From the NCBI GenBank assembly GCA_022793355.1, contig JAAWCR010000076.1, positions 1 to 23,101 on the forward strand: 23,101 nucleotides of DNA, read 5' to 3'. A model generated the notes under the pieces. That model was not told where the DNA came from. It ran no database searches and saw only the letters and a program-made list of their open reading frames with translations. Within the stretch, counting starts at the first letter, position 1, and each line of letters starts with the position of its first letter. Position numbers and translations under genes: made by a program. This document shows positions 6,544 to 14,180 of this stretch, piece by piece. Source of the stretch: Lawsonibacter sp. (GTDB lineage Bacteria; Bacillota; Clostridia; Oscillospirales; Oscillospiraceae).

Positions 6544-6950
6544 GGTCTCTCCTCCCCCACTGAAGCTTCCAACATCTCTTTTTTTATCTCTTCCTCCATA
6601 TTGATTGCGTACAGCGCATCCGCTTTTAATTTTTCCGGTACCCGGTCCAGATTATGTTCTAAAATGGGAAAAGGTGGCCATGTGTAGGAGATTAAAAGGT
6701 TTAGCGCATCGTCTGACACGTCGTAGTCTCCGGATGAAACAACAACGGTTTGCAGAAGCTCTTTCAGAGCCTCCTTCATGTCGGAGATGTCCTGTTGAAA
6801 ATATGGATCCATAAACCAATCCAGAGCAAGCAGCAGGCTCAGTTTCCGACTGTTATCCCGGCCTAAAAGCACCTCCCGAATAGCTTCTATCCCCTTACGT
6901 ACGATTGCTTTTTCGTCACCGCTGTAGGTTACGCATCGAACTTCCCCCAT
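6540..6950 (-). CDS. Hypothetical protein, 136 residues, in malic enzyme operon
   Basis: Not recognised. The product is acidic and appears mostly helical, with no signal peptide or membrane segment and no obvious catalytic motif. The N-terminal half includes AIVRKGIEAIREVLLGRDNS and a tryptophan-containing helix (LLLALDWFMDPYF); the centre has TWPPFPILEHNLDRVPEKL, and the end is charged. Cys6 is the only cysteine. The ATG at 6950 lies two bases after the malic enzyme stop, with AAGGA seven bases upstream. It overlaps the next gene by four bases (GTGA). Spacing and ribosome binding site support real translation. The context (reductase, decayed small gene) does not reveal a function. Confidence 0.75.
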   Translation of the reverse strand: MGEVRCVTYSGDEKAIVRKGIEAIREVLLGRDNSRKLSLLLALDWFMDPYFQQDISDMKEALKELLQTVVVSSGDYDVSDDALNLLISYTWPPFPILEHNLDRVPEKLKADALYAINMEEEIKKEMLEASVGEERP

Positions 6951-6952
6951 GC

Positions 6953-8125
6953 TTAAATCCTTGCCACGCCAGACTTCCGGGCGGCTTCGGCCACCGCCTT
7001 GGCCACAGCGGGACCCACCCGGGGGTCGAAGGCCTGGGGAATGATGTAGTCGTCCACCAGCTCCTTGTCGGAGATGAGCCCGGCCAGGGCCTGGGCGGCA
7101 GCCAGCTTCATCTCCTCGTTGATGTCGCTGGCCCGGACGTCCAGCGCACCTCGAAACAGCCCCGGGAAGGCCAGCACGTTGTTAATCTGGTTGGGGTAGT
7201 CGCTGCGTCCGGTGGCTACTACCCGGGCTCCTCCCGCTTTGGCATCGTCGGGGAAAATTTCTGGCGTAGGGTTGGCGCAGGCAAAGACAATGGCGTCCTT
7301 GTTCATAGTGGAAACCATCTCCGGGGTCACCAGATTGGGGGCGGACACGCCGATGAACACATCGGCCCCCTGCATTATGTCAGACAGTGTCCCCTGCCGT
7401 TTTTCCCGGTTGGTCACCTGGGCAATCTCACTTTGAGCCCAGTTCAGCTCGCCGCAGCCCTCATACACCGCGCCGAACTTGTCCACCAGAGTGATATCCT
7501 GAAATCCAGCCAGCAGCAGCAGCTTGGTAATGGAAATGGCAGCGGAGCCCGCTCCGGAGAGCACCACACGCACCTCTTCCTTTTTCTTCCCCACCACCCG
7601 CAGGGCGTTGGTCAGCCCGGCCAGGGCAATAATGGCGGTGCCGTGCTGGTCGTCGTGAAACACAGGGATATCACACAGCTCTTTCAGCTTCCGCTCAATC
7701 TCAAAGCACCGGGGGGCAGCAATATCCTCCAGATTGATGCCGCCGAAGGAGCCGGAAATGTTGTAGACCGTCTTGACAAATTCGTCCACGTCCTTGGTTT
7801 TTACGCAAAGAGGAAAGGCATCTACTCCGCCAAAGGTCTTGAACAGGACGCATTTCCCCTCCATAACAGGCATGCCCGCCTCGGGGCCGATGTCCCCCAG
7901 GCCCAGAACAGCGGAACCGTCGGTAATAACAGCCACCAGGTTGTGCCGCCGGGTAAGCTCGTAGCTTTTTGACAGGTCCTCCTGAATCGCCAAACAGGGC
8001 TGGGCCACTCCGGGGGTGTAAGCCAAGGACAGGGACTCTCTGTCATTAGCGGGCACAGTAGCCCTCACCTCAATTTTTCCCTTCCATTCGCCGTGCAGGC
8101 GCAGGCTTTCCTTTGCGTAATCCAT
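6953..8125 (-). CDS. NAD(P)-dependent malic enzyme (short bacterial form)
   Basis: A 390-residue cytoplasmic enzyme that oxidatively decarboxylates malate to pyruvate and CO2 with reduction of NAD(P). It has the short clostridial length without the phosphotransacetylase-like C-terminal domain of MaeB. Residues 33-43 (SLAYTPGVAQP) contain the catalytic Tyr36; Lys91 in MEGKCVLFKTFGG is the expected catalytic lysine. The divalent metal site is formed by Glu133-Asp134 (INLEDI) and Asp159 (HDDQHGT). The dinucleotide fold shows GAGSAA at 191-196. Cofactor preference cannot be decided by eye. The ATG is preceded by GGGGAGA. It is the first gene of an operon with a hypothetical gene, a DHFR-like reductase and a pseudogene, read from the promoter at 8168-8195. 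Confidence 0.95.
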   Translation of the reverse strand: MDYAKESLRLHGEWKGKIEVRATVPANDRESLSLAYTPGVAQPCLAIQEDLSKSYELTRRHNLVAVITDGSAVLGLGDIGPEAGMPVMEGKCVLFKTFGGVDAFPLCVKTKDVDEFVKTVYNISGSFGGINLEDIAAPRCFEIERKLKELCDIPVFHDDQHGTAIIALAGLTNALRVVGKKKEEVRVVLSGAGSAAISITKLLLLAGFQDITLVDKFGAVYEGCGELNWAQSEIAQVTNREKRQGTLSDIMQGADVFIGVSAPNLVTPEMVSTMNKDAIVFACANPTPEIFPDDAKAGGARVVATGRSDYPNQINNVLAFPGLFRGALDVRASDINEEMKLAAAQALAGLISDKELVDDYIIPQAFDPRVGPAVAKAVAEAARKSGVARI

Positions 8126-8167
8126 AGGCGTATCTCCCCTTAAGTCAGTATAGTTTCCGCAGTTTTC

Positions 8168-8195
8168 ATTATACTAAACTCTGGAAAAAACGCAA
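8168..8195 (-). promoter_or_regulatory. Promoter of the malic enzyme operon
   Basis: On the minus strand a perfect -10 box TATAAT (8168-8173) lies 16 bases from a -35 box TTGCGT (8190-8195). It sits about 42 bases before the malic enzyme ATG, in the divergent gap with the symporter gene. Confidence 0.65.
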
Positions 8196-8277
8196 TGGGC
8201 ATTTGCTTTTTCAGCGGTTTATCAGCTTTCTTCTCACAAATCCACACTTTTTTGTTCTGATTTTATCGCTTTCGCCG

Positions 8278-8306
8278 TTGACGGAGACGGTCATTTCTGA
8301 TAGAAT
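8278..8306 (+). promoter_or_regulatory. Promoter of the NSS symporter gene
   Basis: A -35 box TTGACG (8278-8283) and a -10 box TAGAAT (8301-8306) are 17 bases apart. The start codon is 50 bases beyond the -10 box, preceded by AGGAGGA. This is a well-matched vegetative promoter. Confidence 0.7.
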
Positions 8307-8356
8307 GACGTTTAACTGGCATTTCAGTGTGAATAAATTGTAAACAGGAGGAAATT

Positions 8357-9790
8357 ATGGAACATCATCACAGAGGAGAATGGGGAAGCAACTTGGGCTT
8401 TCTGATGGCCGCCGTGGGCTCAGCTGTGGGCTTGGGCAACATCTGGGCGTTTCCTTATAAAATGGGCGCCAGCGGCGGCTTTGCTTTTCTGGTCATTTAC
8501 CTGATTCTGGCCGCCACAATTGGCTTTAGCATCATGCTGTGCGAGCTGGCCATCGGCCGGCGGGCGGGCCGGAGCGTACTGGTGAGCTATCAGCAGGTGG
8601 GCAGCAAGATGGGCACCGTTCTGGGCTTTCTGGCCATGCTCTCCCCTTTTCTGATTCTCAGCTTCTACACCGTTCTGGGCGCCTACTGCATGGAATATAT
8701 GTCCCTGAATCTGGCCGACCTTGCGTTCGGCGTGGCCGCTATGGCGGGCATGTCTGGCGGCGATTCCTTCGGCTCCATGCTCACCAATCAGTTTGGCTCT
8801 GTCGCCTTCACATTCCTTTTCATCTTCATCTGCTTCCTCATTATCCGTGGCGGTATTAAGGACGGAATTGAGAAATTTAACAAAATCGGTATGCCCGCCC
8901 TGTTCTTTATGCTGGTCATCGTTATTGTCCGGTCCGTTACCCTGCCTGGGGCCAGCGAGGGTCTGGCTTTTATGTTCGCGCCCAACTTCACCCCCCTGAA
9001 GGAGGACTTTCTCAAGGTGCTCTCCACCGCCGGAGGGCAGATGTTCTTCTCCCTGTCCCTGGCCATGGGCATTACCGTCACCTACGGCTCCTATCTGAGT
9101 AAAAAGGAGAGCCTGGTGAAGAACTCCCTGATTATCATCATTTCTGACACCATCGTGGCTATCCTGGCCGGTATGGCCGTTCTGCCTGCCGCCTTTGCGC
9201 TGGGCGGCGCAAACGCGGAGAAGGCGGGACCCAAGCTGCTGTTCATCACCCTTCAAGACGTGTTCAACGCCATGGGTCCCACTGGTCCCATCTTCGGTGT
9301 GCTGTTCTATCTGCTGGTGATTCTGGCCGCCATTACCTCCGCCATCGCTCTGCTTGAGGTTCTGGCCACGTTCCTGTCTGACCGCATCGCCCTGAAGGGT
9401 CATACCCCCGACCGGAAGAAGCTGGTCACCATTATCTGCCTGGTAATTTTTGCCGAGGCCGCTCTGGTGGCCGCCGACGGCCTGGGTTCCAACGGTCTGT
9501 GGATCCCCTTCCACGAAACGGGCCGGAATCTGGGCGGTTCCTGGCTGGACTTTATGGACTTTATCTCTGAGGGCGTGGCAATGCCCCTGGGCGCCCTGCT
9601 TATGTCCATCTGGATTGGCTGGTTTGTCGGTCCCAAGATGGTCCGGGATGAGGTGGAACTGGAAGGCCATAGAATGGGCAGCAAACTGTATAGCTTCTTT
9701 AACTTCTGCATCAAGTTTATCGTCCCCATCGCTATGGCCTTTGTCCTGTATGGTCAGATGATGGAGTTTATGAAGATTCCAAACGCCTAA
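8357..9790 (+). CDS. Sodium:solute symporter of the NSS (SNF) family
   Basis: A 477-residue integral membrane protein with about eleven or twelve hydrophobic segments, in the neurotransmitter:sodium symporter family (LeuT fold). It begins with EWGSNLGFLMAAVGSAVGLG and NIWAFPYKMGASGGFAF, the conserved first membrane helix whose unwound centre binds Na+ and substrate. Later features include the GGGEG-like region around KESLVKNSLIIIISDTIVAI and the loop STAGGQMFFSLSLAMGI of the sixth segment. Bacterial members usually import amino acids with sodium; the substrate here is not determinable. The canonical Arg of the N-W-R-F-P motif is Ala31. The ATG is preceded by AGGAGGAAATT. It stands alone, with its own promoter and terminator, divergent from the malic enzyme operon. 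Confidence 0.93.
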   Translation: MEHHHRGEWGSNLGFLMAAVGSAVGLGNIWAFPYKMGASGGFAFLVIYLILAATIGFSIMLCELAIGRRAGRSVLVSYQQVGSKMGTVLGFLAMLSPFLILSFYTVLGAYCMEYMSLNLADLAFGVAAMAGMSGGDSFGSMLTNQFGSVAFTFLFIFICFLIIRGGIKDGIEKFNKIGMPALFFMLVIVIVRSVTLPGASEGLAFMFAPNFTPLKEDFLKVLSTAGGQMFFSLSLAMGITVTYGSYLSKKESLVKNSLIIIISDTIVAILAGMAVLPAAFALGGANAEKAGPKLLFITLQDVFNAMGPTGPIFGVLFYLLVILAAITSAIALLEVLATFLSDRIALKGHTPDRKKLVTIICLVIFAEAALVAADGLGSNGLWIPFHETGRNLGGSWLDFMDFISEGVAMPLGALLMSIWIGWFVGPKMVRDEVELEGHRMGSKLYSFFNFCIKFIVPIAMAFVLYGQMMEFMKIPNA

Positions 9791-9792
9791 AT

Positions 9793-9834
9793 ATTATAGG
9801 GCGCACAGCTTAGCTGTGCGCCCCATATTTTTAT
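9793..9834. terminator. Bidirectional terminator between NSS symporter and NimA-like gene
   Basis: A perfect 11-base-pair stem GGGCGCACAGC / GCTGTGCGCCC (9799-9809 with 9813-9823) with a TTA loop lies between two convergent genes. On the plus strand it is followed by ATATTTTTATT; on the minus strand by TATAATATTT. The plus-strand reading is the stronger. Confidence 0.85.
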
Positions 9835-10326
9835 TCAAGGCCGGGCTCGAACCAACTCAATGGCCTCCTTGCCGGTCATGTGTTCAATCTTCATCTCAAG
9901 TACACACACATGGGGCCACTCCCGCTGAATCTCTCCATGCCGTTCCTCCTGCGTGCTGTCCGGTGCGTATTTAAGGGCCAGCTTCTCAAGCGCCGCCCTC
10001 TTCTCCCTCTCGTTCTCGAGAATCCGGACTCGGCCAAAAGCAATCACGCTGCGGAAATAGGTCGTGTATTCCTCCGGGACAACTTCATCCTTATCGATGA
10101 CACAGAAGGACGCTTTTTCACTGTGTCGAATCGCGTCCAGCTTATGGCCAGCCTTGGCGCAATGGAAGCAGAGCGTTTCCCCGTCAAAAACATAGCTGAG
10201 CGGAACAGCATAGGGATAACTGTCATCTCCTGACAGAGCCAATACCCCTGAGCTTTTCCGGTTCAGTATGTCCTCGGCTACGCTCCGGGACAACAACTGT
10301 TTTTTCCTCCGCAGCTCCCGAAACAT
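9835..10326 (-). CDS. NimA-like pyridoxamine 5'-phosphate oxidase family protein
   Basis: A 163-residue flavin-binding split-barrel protein. The opening (MFRELRRKKQLLSRSVAEDI) and the strand-loop YPYAVPLSYVFDGETLCFHC followed by AKAGHKLDAI match the NimA-like branch of the PNPOx fold, with His55 and His61 near the expected cofactor region. Family members bind FMN, FAD or heme; the Nim proteins can reduce 5-nitroimidazoles, but most clostridial homologues have no tested role, so drug resistance should not be assumed. The ATG is preceded by AGAGGTGG and lies 12 bases after recN, making it the last gene of the long nusB-recN operon. The convergent symporter and a shared terminator close the unit. 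Confidence 0.85.
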   Translation of the reverse strand: MFRELRRKKQLLSRSVAEDILNRKSSGVLALSGDDSYPYAVPLSYVFDGETLCFHCAKAGHKLDAIRHSEKASFCVIDKDEVVPEEYTTYFRSVIAFGRVRILENEREKRAALEKLALKYAPDSTQEERHGEIQREWPHVCVLEMKIEHMTGKEAIELVRARP

Positions 10327-10338
10327 GAAAATCCACCT

Positions 10339-12027
10339 CTACTTCCTTTTATGATAGTCCTCCGCCTGTGCCAGAAGCTCTGAGGCGCTTTGGCGCAGGA
10401 CGTCGGTGACGGCGGCCCCTCCAATGAGCCGGGCCAGCTCGTCCACTCTACCCTCTTTTTCCAGCCGGGCCACATTGGTAAAGGTACGCCCCTTCTTCTC
10501 CCCCTTTTCCACGGAAAAGTGAGTATCTGCCATAGCGGCGATCTGGGGCAGATGGGTAACGCACAGCACCTGTTTGCGGCGGGCCACATCCGCCATCTTC
10601 TCGGCCACCTTCTGGGCCGCCCGGCCGGAGACGCCGGTGTCCACCTCGTCAAAGACCAGGCTGCCGATGCCGTCATCTTCAGCAAGCACGTTTTTCAGGG
10701 CCAGCATGATTCTGGCCAGCTCGCCGCCAGAAGCCACCTTCTGAATCGGCTTCAGTGCCTCGCCCAGGTTGGCGGACATGAGAAACTGCACCTGGTCCAT
10801 GCCGGTATCATCCATCCCGTCCTGACCGGGGTTGGGGGCAAATTCAGCGACAAACTGCACCTTTGGCATGTCTAACTGGCGTAGCTCCTCTTGTACCCGC
10901 TTTTGCAGATGATCCGCGGCCTCCCTTCGGGCCTTGGACAGCCGCTCTCCCCTCTTTTTGGCCTCCTTTCTGGCCTGATCCAGCTCCTTTTCCAACCGTT
11001 GGATGGTATCATCGGCATCCTGAATCTGCTCCAGCTCCGCCTTGCACTGCTCCAAATAGTCCAGCATATCGGCCACTGTGGGGCCGTATTTCTTTTTCAG
11101 GCGGTAAATCACGTCCAACCGGCTCTCCAGCTGGTCCAGCTCCTCCGGGGAAAAGTCAAATTCCTCAGCAAAATCCCGCAAAATCTCCGCTGCATCGCCG
11201 GCGGCATACCGCAGCGCGGTGAGCTTCTCCTCCAGCTCCTCCAGCTGGGGGCTCAGCCGGGTCACAGATCGCACCGCTCCCTCCGCCTCGTCAATCAGGT
11301 CGCAGGCCCCTCGGCTGTCCTCTCCGCCGGACAGGGCAAACTGTGCCTCCTGAATGGCCTCCATCAGCTTCCCCGAACTGCGCAGCAGATTTTTCCGGGC
11401 ATCCAGCTCCTCGTCCTCCCCGGCCCTCAGCTCGGCCCGCTCCAGCTCCTTGATCTGGTACTCCAGAGTATCCACTCTCCGGGAGCGCTCCGCCTCGTCC
11501 ATCTCCAGCTCGGAGATGTTTTTGCGCAGCTGGGCCATCGAACGGTAGGCGCTCTGATACGGCTCCAGCAGGGGGGCTGTTTTTCCAAAGCTGTCCAGAT
11601 AGCCCAAGTGGCAGTCCGGGTCCAACAACTGCTGTCCGTCGTGCTGGCCGTGGATATTCAGCAGCTGGCGACCCAGTTCCCGGAGCTGCGCCACCGTCAG
11701 GGGTCGGCCGTTTACCCGACAGGCGTTTCGCCCATCCCCCTGAATCTCCCGCTGGAGCATCAGCTCTCCCTCCGACACCGGAAAACCGTTGTCCTCCAGC
11801 CACTTCTGCGGCAGCGCACCGGTGAATACCGCATTGACCAGCGCCGACTTGGCCCCTGTCCGTATCAACTCACGGCTGGTCCGCTCCCCCAAAACAGCGC
11901 TGATGGCGTCAATGACGATGGATTTGCCGGCGCCCGTCTCACCTGTAAGCACGTTAAATCCACGGTCAAAACTGATGTCCGCCGACTCAATAATCGCAAT
12001 ATTTTCGATATGAAGCAAGGATAGCAT
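10339..12027 (-). CDS. recN: DNA repair protein RecN
   Basis: A 562-residue SMC-like ATPase acting early in double-strand break repair. Residues 29-36 are the Walker A motif GETGAGKS, following the typical opening LLHIENIAIIESADISF. Residues near 135-145 show the RecN-specific LLNIHGQHDGQQLL. The middle, about 150-380, is charged and coiled-coil-like (EELEEKLTALRYA; DTIQRLEKELDQARKEAKKR). The ABC signature ASGGELARIMLALK and the Walker B LVFDEVD come near the end, followed by VLCVTHLPQIAAMAD. Length is normal for the family. The ATG is preceded by AGGAGGTGAG and lies 22 bases after argR. In many spore formers recN is followed by spoIVB and spo0A; here it is followed by a NimA-like gene. Confidence 0.97.
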   Translation of the reverse strand: MLSLLHIENIAIIESADISFDRGFNVLTGETGAGKSIVIDAISAVLGERTSRELIRTGAKSALVNAVFTGALPQKWLEDNGFPVSEGELMLQREIQGDGRNACRVNGRPLTVAQLRELGRQLLNIHGQHDGQQLLDPDCHLGYLDSFGKTAPLLEPYQSAYRSMAQLRKNISELEMDEAERSRRVDTLEYQIKELERAELRAGEDEELDARKNLLRSSGKLMEAIQEAQFALSGGEDSRGACDLIDEAEGAVRSVTRLSPQLEELEEKLTALRYAAGDAAEILRDFAEEFDFSPEELDQLESRLDVIYRLKKKYGPTVADMLDYLEQCKAELEQIQDADDTIQRLEKELDQARKEAKKRGERLSKARREAADHLQKRVQEELRQLDMPKVQFVAEFAPNPGQDGMDDTGMDQVQFLMSANLGEALKPIQKVASGGELARIMLALKNVLAEDDGIGSLVFDEVDTGVSGRAAQKVAEKMADVARRKQVLCVTHLPQIAAMADTHFSVEKGEKKGRTFTNVARLEKEGRVDELARLIGGAAVTDVLRQSASELLAQAEDYHKRK

Positions 12028-12049
12028 CGCGCCTCACCTCCTGTTCTCT

Positions 12050-12502
12050 CTATTTTAGCAGCTTATGGACCTCGCCGCCGAACTGCTGGGCGAAGGAATT
12101 GTCCCGCATAATGAGAATACCTGTGTCGTCTCCGGCCAGGCTGCCCACCATGCCCTCGATATCCATGGCGTCCAAGGCGGAACAGGCGGCGGAGGCCAGG
12201 CCGGGCATGGTACGGACCACCACAATATTTTGGGCCACGTCCACGGAAACCACACCCTCTTTAAAAATATTGCGCAAACGGGTGTCTGACGCGGCAGAAA
12301 CCTTGCGGTCAGATTGGGCATACCGGTAGCTTCCCGTACCGGTCAGCTCCTTCACCAACCGCAGCTCCTTAATATCCCGGGAAATGGTGGCCTGGGTGGT
12401 GGTAAAGCCGCGGGCTTTCAGCTCCTCCAACAGCTGATCCTGGGTATCAATGTCCTTGGACTGCACAATTTTCAATATCTCGCTCTGCCGTACGTTCTTC
12501 AT
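12050..12502 (-). CDS. argR: Arginine repressor ArgR
   Basis: A 150-residue regulator of arginine synthesis and breakdown. The N-terminal winged helix (residues 1-70) contains the DNA-contacting TTTQATISRDIKELRLVK with the conserved Ser-Arg pair. The C-terminal domain (about 80-150) forms the hexamer and binds arginine: it shows VRTMPGLASAACSALDAMDI and the typical AGDDTGILIM. The ATG overlaps the nadK stop by four bases (ATGA) with GGGAGG upstream, so translation is coupled to nadK. The position between nadK and recN is standard in Clostridia and Bacilli; ArgR here is probably co-expressed with, rather than regulating, its neighbours. Confidence 0.97.
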   Translation of the reverse strand: MKNVRQSEILKIVQSKDIDTQDQLLEELKARGFTTTQATISRDIKELRLVKELTGTGSYRYAQSDRKVSAASDTRLRNIFKEGVVSVDVAQNIVVVRTMPGLASAACSALDAMDIEGMVGSLAGDDTGILIMRDNSFAQQFGGEVHKLLK

Positions 12503-13371
12503 GGGGTCAGTCCTCCCAGTTTTTGATTGATGACCTGATAAAAGCTGCGGTCAGCCAGCCGAACCAGCTGAGTGGACCGCTTGGACTGGCAGACGTCCAC
12601 CCGGTCCCCGCCTGTCAGCCGGACTGCTTTCCCTCCGTCCACTGACAAGTATAAATACTTGCGGTTTCCTCTGGGAAGCTGGACAGTCACCACACGCTCC
12701 GGGGCCAGCACCATTGCCCGGGCGGTCAACTGATGGGCACAGACGGGTGTGACAATAATACTCCTGGAGGTCGGCTCCACAATGGGTCCGCCCGCCGACA
12801 TGGAGTAGGCTGTGGAACCAGTGGGTGTGGCAATAATAACGCCGTCCCCTGTAATGGCAGTTGCTTTTACACGGTCTGCCAATACCTCCATCTCCGCCAC
12901 ACGGGCCATGGAACCTTTTGAAATCACAGCGTCGTTAAGGGCGGTATCCTGGCTAATCACCTTGTCCCCCCGAAGCACTTTGACATCCAGCATCATCCGC
13001 TCCTCAATGGTATACAGCCCGTGAGCCAGGGGGGCTAACAGCGTCAATTCACTACGCTCCAGCTCCGCCATAAACCCCACGCTTCCCGTATTGACCCCAA
13101 GAATGGGGACTCCGTGGGTCGTCGCATCTCGAGCGGCATGCAGAATAGTACCGTCTCCGCCAAAGCAGATAAGCAAATCGGCAGTGGCCAGTTCCCGGTC
13201 CAACAGAGACAGCGACACCTGCCGGGGCAAATCCAGCCGGTCCCCCTTCTTGGGCTGAAAGGGCAGACATAGAACCGTCTGTGCCCCGGCGTGCTCCAGA
13301 ACCCGCCTGGCCTCCAGGGCTACCCGCAGTCCCCTGTCACGGTAGGGATTGGAACTGAGTACAATTTTCAT
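12499..13371 (-). CDS. nadK: NAD kinase
   Basis: A 290-residue enzyme that phosphorylates NAD to NADP using ATP or polyphosphate. The catalytic GGDGT motif is at residues 71-75, with Asp73 the expected base. The conserved NDAVI segment and the glycine-rich GDGVIIATPTGSTAYSMSAG, followed by GPIVEP, form the NAD site and are intact. The C-terminal half is the usual beta-sandwich. The ATG overlaps the tlyA stop by four bases (ATGA), and the stop overlaps argR by four, so all three are coupled. Length is normal. Confidence 0.96.
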   Translation of the reverse strand: MKIVLSSNPYRDRGLRVALEARRVLEHAGAQTVLCLPFQPKKGDRLDLPRQVSLSLLDRELATADLLICFGGDGTILHAARDATTHGVPILGVNTGSVGFMAELERSELTLLAPLAHGLYTIEERMMLDVKVLRGDKVISQDTALNDAVISKGSMARVAEMEVLADRVKATAITGDGVIIATPTGSTAYSMSAGGPIVEPTSRSIIVTPVCAHQLTARAMVLAPERVVTVQLPRGNRKYLYLSVDGGKAVRLTGGDRVDVCQSKRSTQLVRLADRSFYQVINQKLGGLTP

Positions 13372-14180
13372 GGCTGTTCCCCCCTCCAGGTGCTGTGGGA
13401 CTGTTCCACCAAAGCTTTCAGGTCCCCCCCATAGGCGGGACCTTTCCCCGATTGCAGATAGCCTAAATATTCAATGTTTCCCTCTGGGCCTTTAATCGGT
13501 GAAAAGGTAATATCCTTTACAAAAAAGCCCGCATGGTTGGCGTGCTCCAAAAAGTGCTCCAGCACCTCCAAATGTATGGCCGGGTCCCGAACTACTCCTT
13601 TCTTCCCCACCTTGTCCTTTCCTGCCTCAAACTGGGGCTTAACCAGGCACACCGCCTGCCCCCCCTCTCTCATAAGAGGCCGCAGGGCGGGCAGAATCAG
13701 GTTGAGCGAAATGAACGACACATCTACGGAGAAAAAGTCCAACGGCTCGGGGATCTGCTCTTTTGTAAGGTAGCGGGCATTGGTACGTTCCATACATGCC
13801 ACCTGCGGATGGGTGCGCAGCTTCCAGTCCAGCTGGTTGTACCCCACATCCACGGCGTACACCAGCTTAGCCCCGTTTTGAAGCATGCAGTCGGTGAAGC
13901 CGCCGGTAGAAGCGCCGATGTCGGCGCAGACCTTCCCCTCCAAGGCGATGTGCCAAAGCTCCATAGCCTTCTCCAGCTTCAGGCCGCCCCGGCTCACGTA
14001 GCGCAAGGGCCTCTTTTCCCGCACCTCAACAACGTCGTCCTCCTCCACGCAGGTCCCTGCTTTCAGCTGCTTTTGTCCGTTGACATAGACTTCCCCCGCC
14101 ATAATGAGGGCTTGGGCCTTTTGCCGGCTCTCCGTCAAACCCAGTTCAGTTACCGCTACATCAAGACGGCGTTTTGCCAC
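13368..14180 (-). CDS. tlyA: TlyA-family rRNA (cytidine-2'-O)-methyltransferase
   Basis: A 270-residue protein annotated historically as hemolysin A. Residues 1-62 are an S4 RNA-binding domain (KRRLDVAVTELGLTESRQKA, then GEVYVNG). After the conserved RYVSRGGLKLEKA comes an RrmJ/FtsJ-type methyltransferase domain with the SAM-binding DIGASTGGFTD, then VDVGYNQLDWKLR and the later LVKPQFEAGK carrying the catalytic lysine. The family 2'-O-methylates cytidines in ribosomal RNA; in mycobacteria loss causes capreomycin resistance. The open frame extends 19 codons further, but the GTG at 14178-14180 gives the proper family N-terminus and has GGAGGT eight bases upstream. With that start it overlaps the dxs end by 20 bases. 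Confidence 0.93.
   Translation of the reverse strand: MAKRRLDVAVTELGLTESRQKAQALIMAGEVYVNGQKQLKAGTCVEEDDVVEVREKRPLRYVSRGGLKLEKAMELWHIALEGKVCADIGASTGGFTDCMLQNGAKLVYAVDVGYNQLDWKLRTHPQVACMERTNARYLTKEQIPEPLDFFSVDVSFISLNLILPALRPLMREGGQAVCLVKPQFEAGKDKVGKKGVVRDPAIHLEVLEHFLEHANHAGFFVKDITFSPIKGPEGNIEYLGYLQSGKGPAYGGDLKALVEQSHSTWRGEQP

Noticed and set aside
6905..7972. Plus-strand open frame of 355 codons
   Set aside because: Antisense to malic enzyme, with no recognisable motif and no ribosome binding site.
8420..9670. Minus-strand open frame of 416 codons
   Set aside because: Antisense to the NSS symporter; Gln/His/Gly-rich product typical of a mirror frame of a GC-rich gene.
10891..12024. Plus-strand open frame of 377 codons
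   Set aside because: Antisense to recN; Leu/Gln/His-rich shadow composition.
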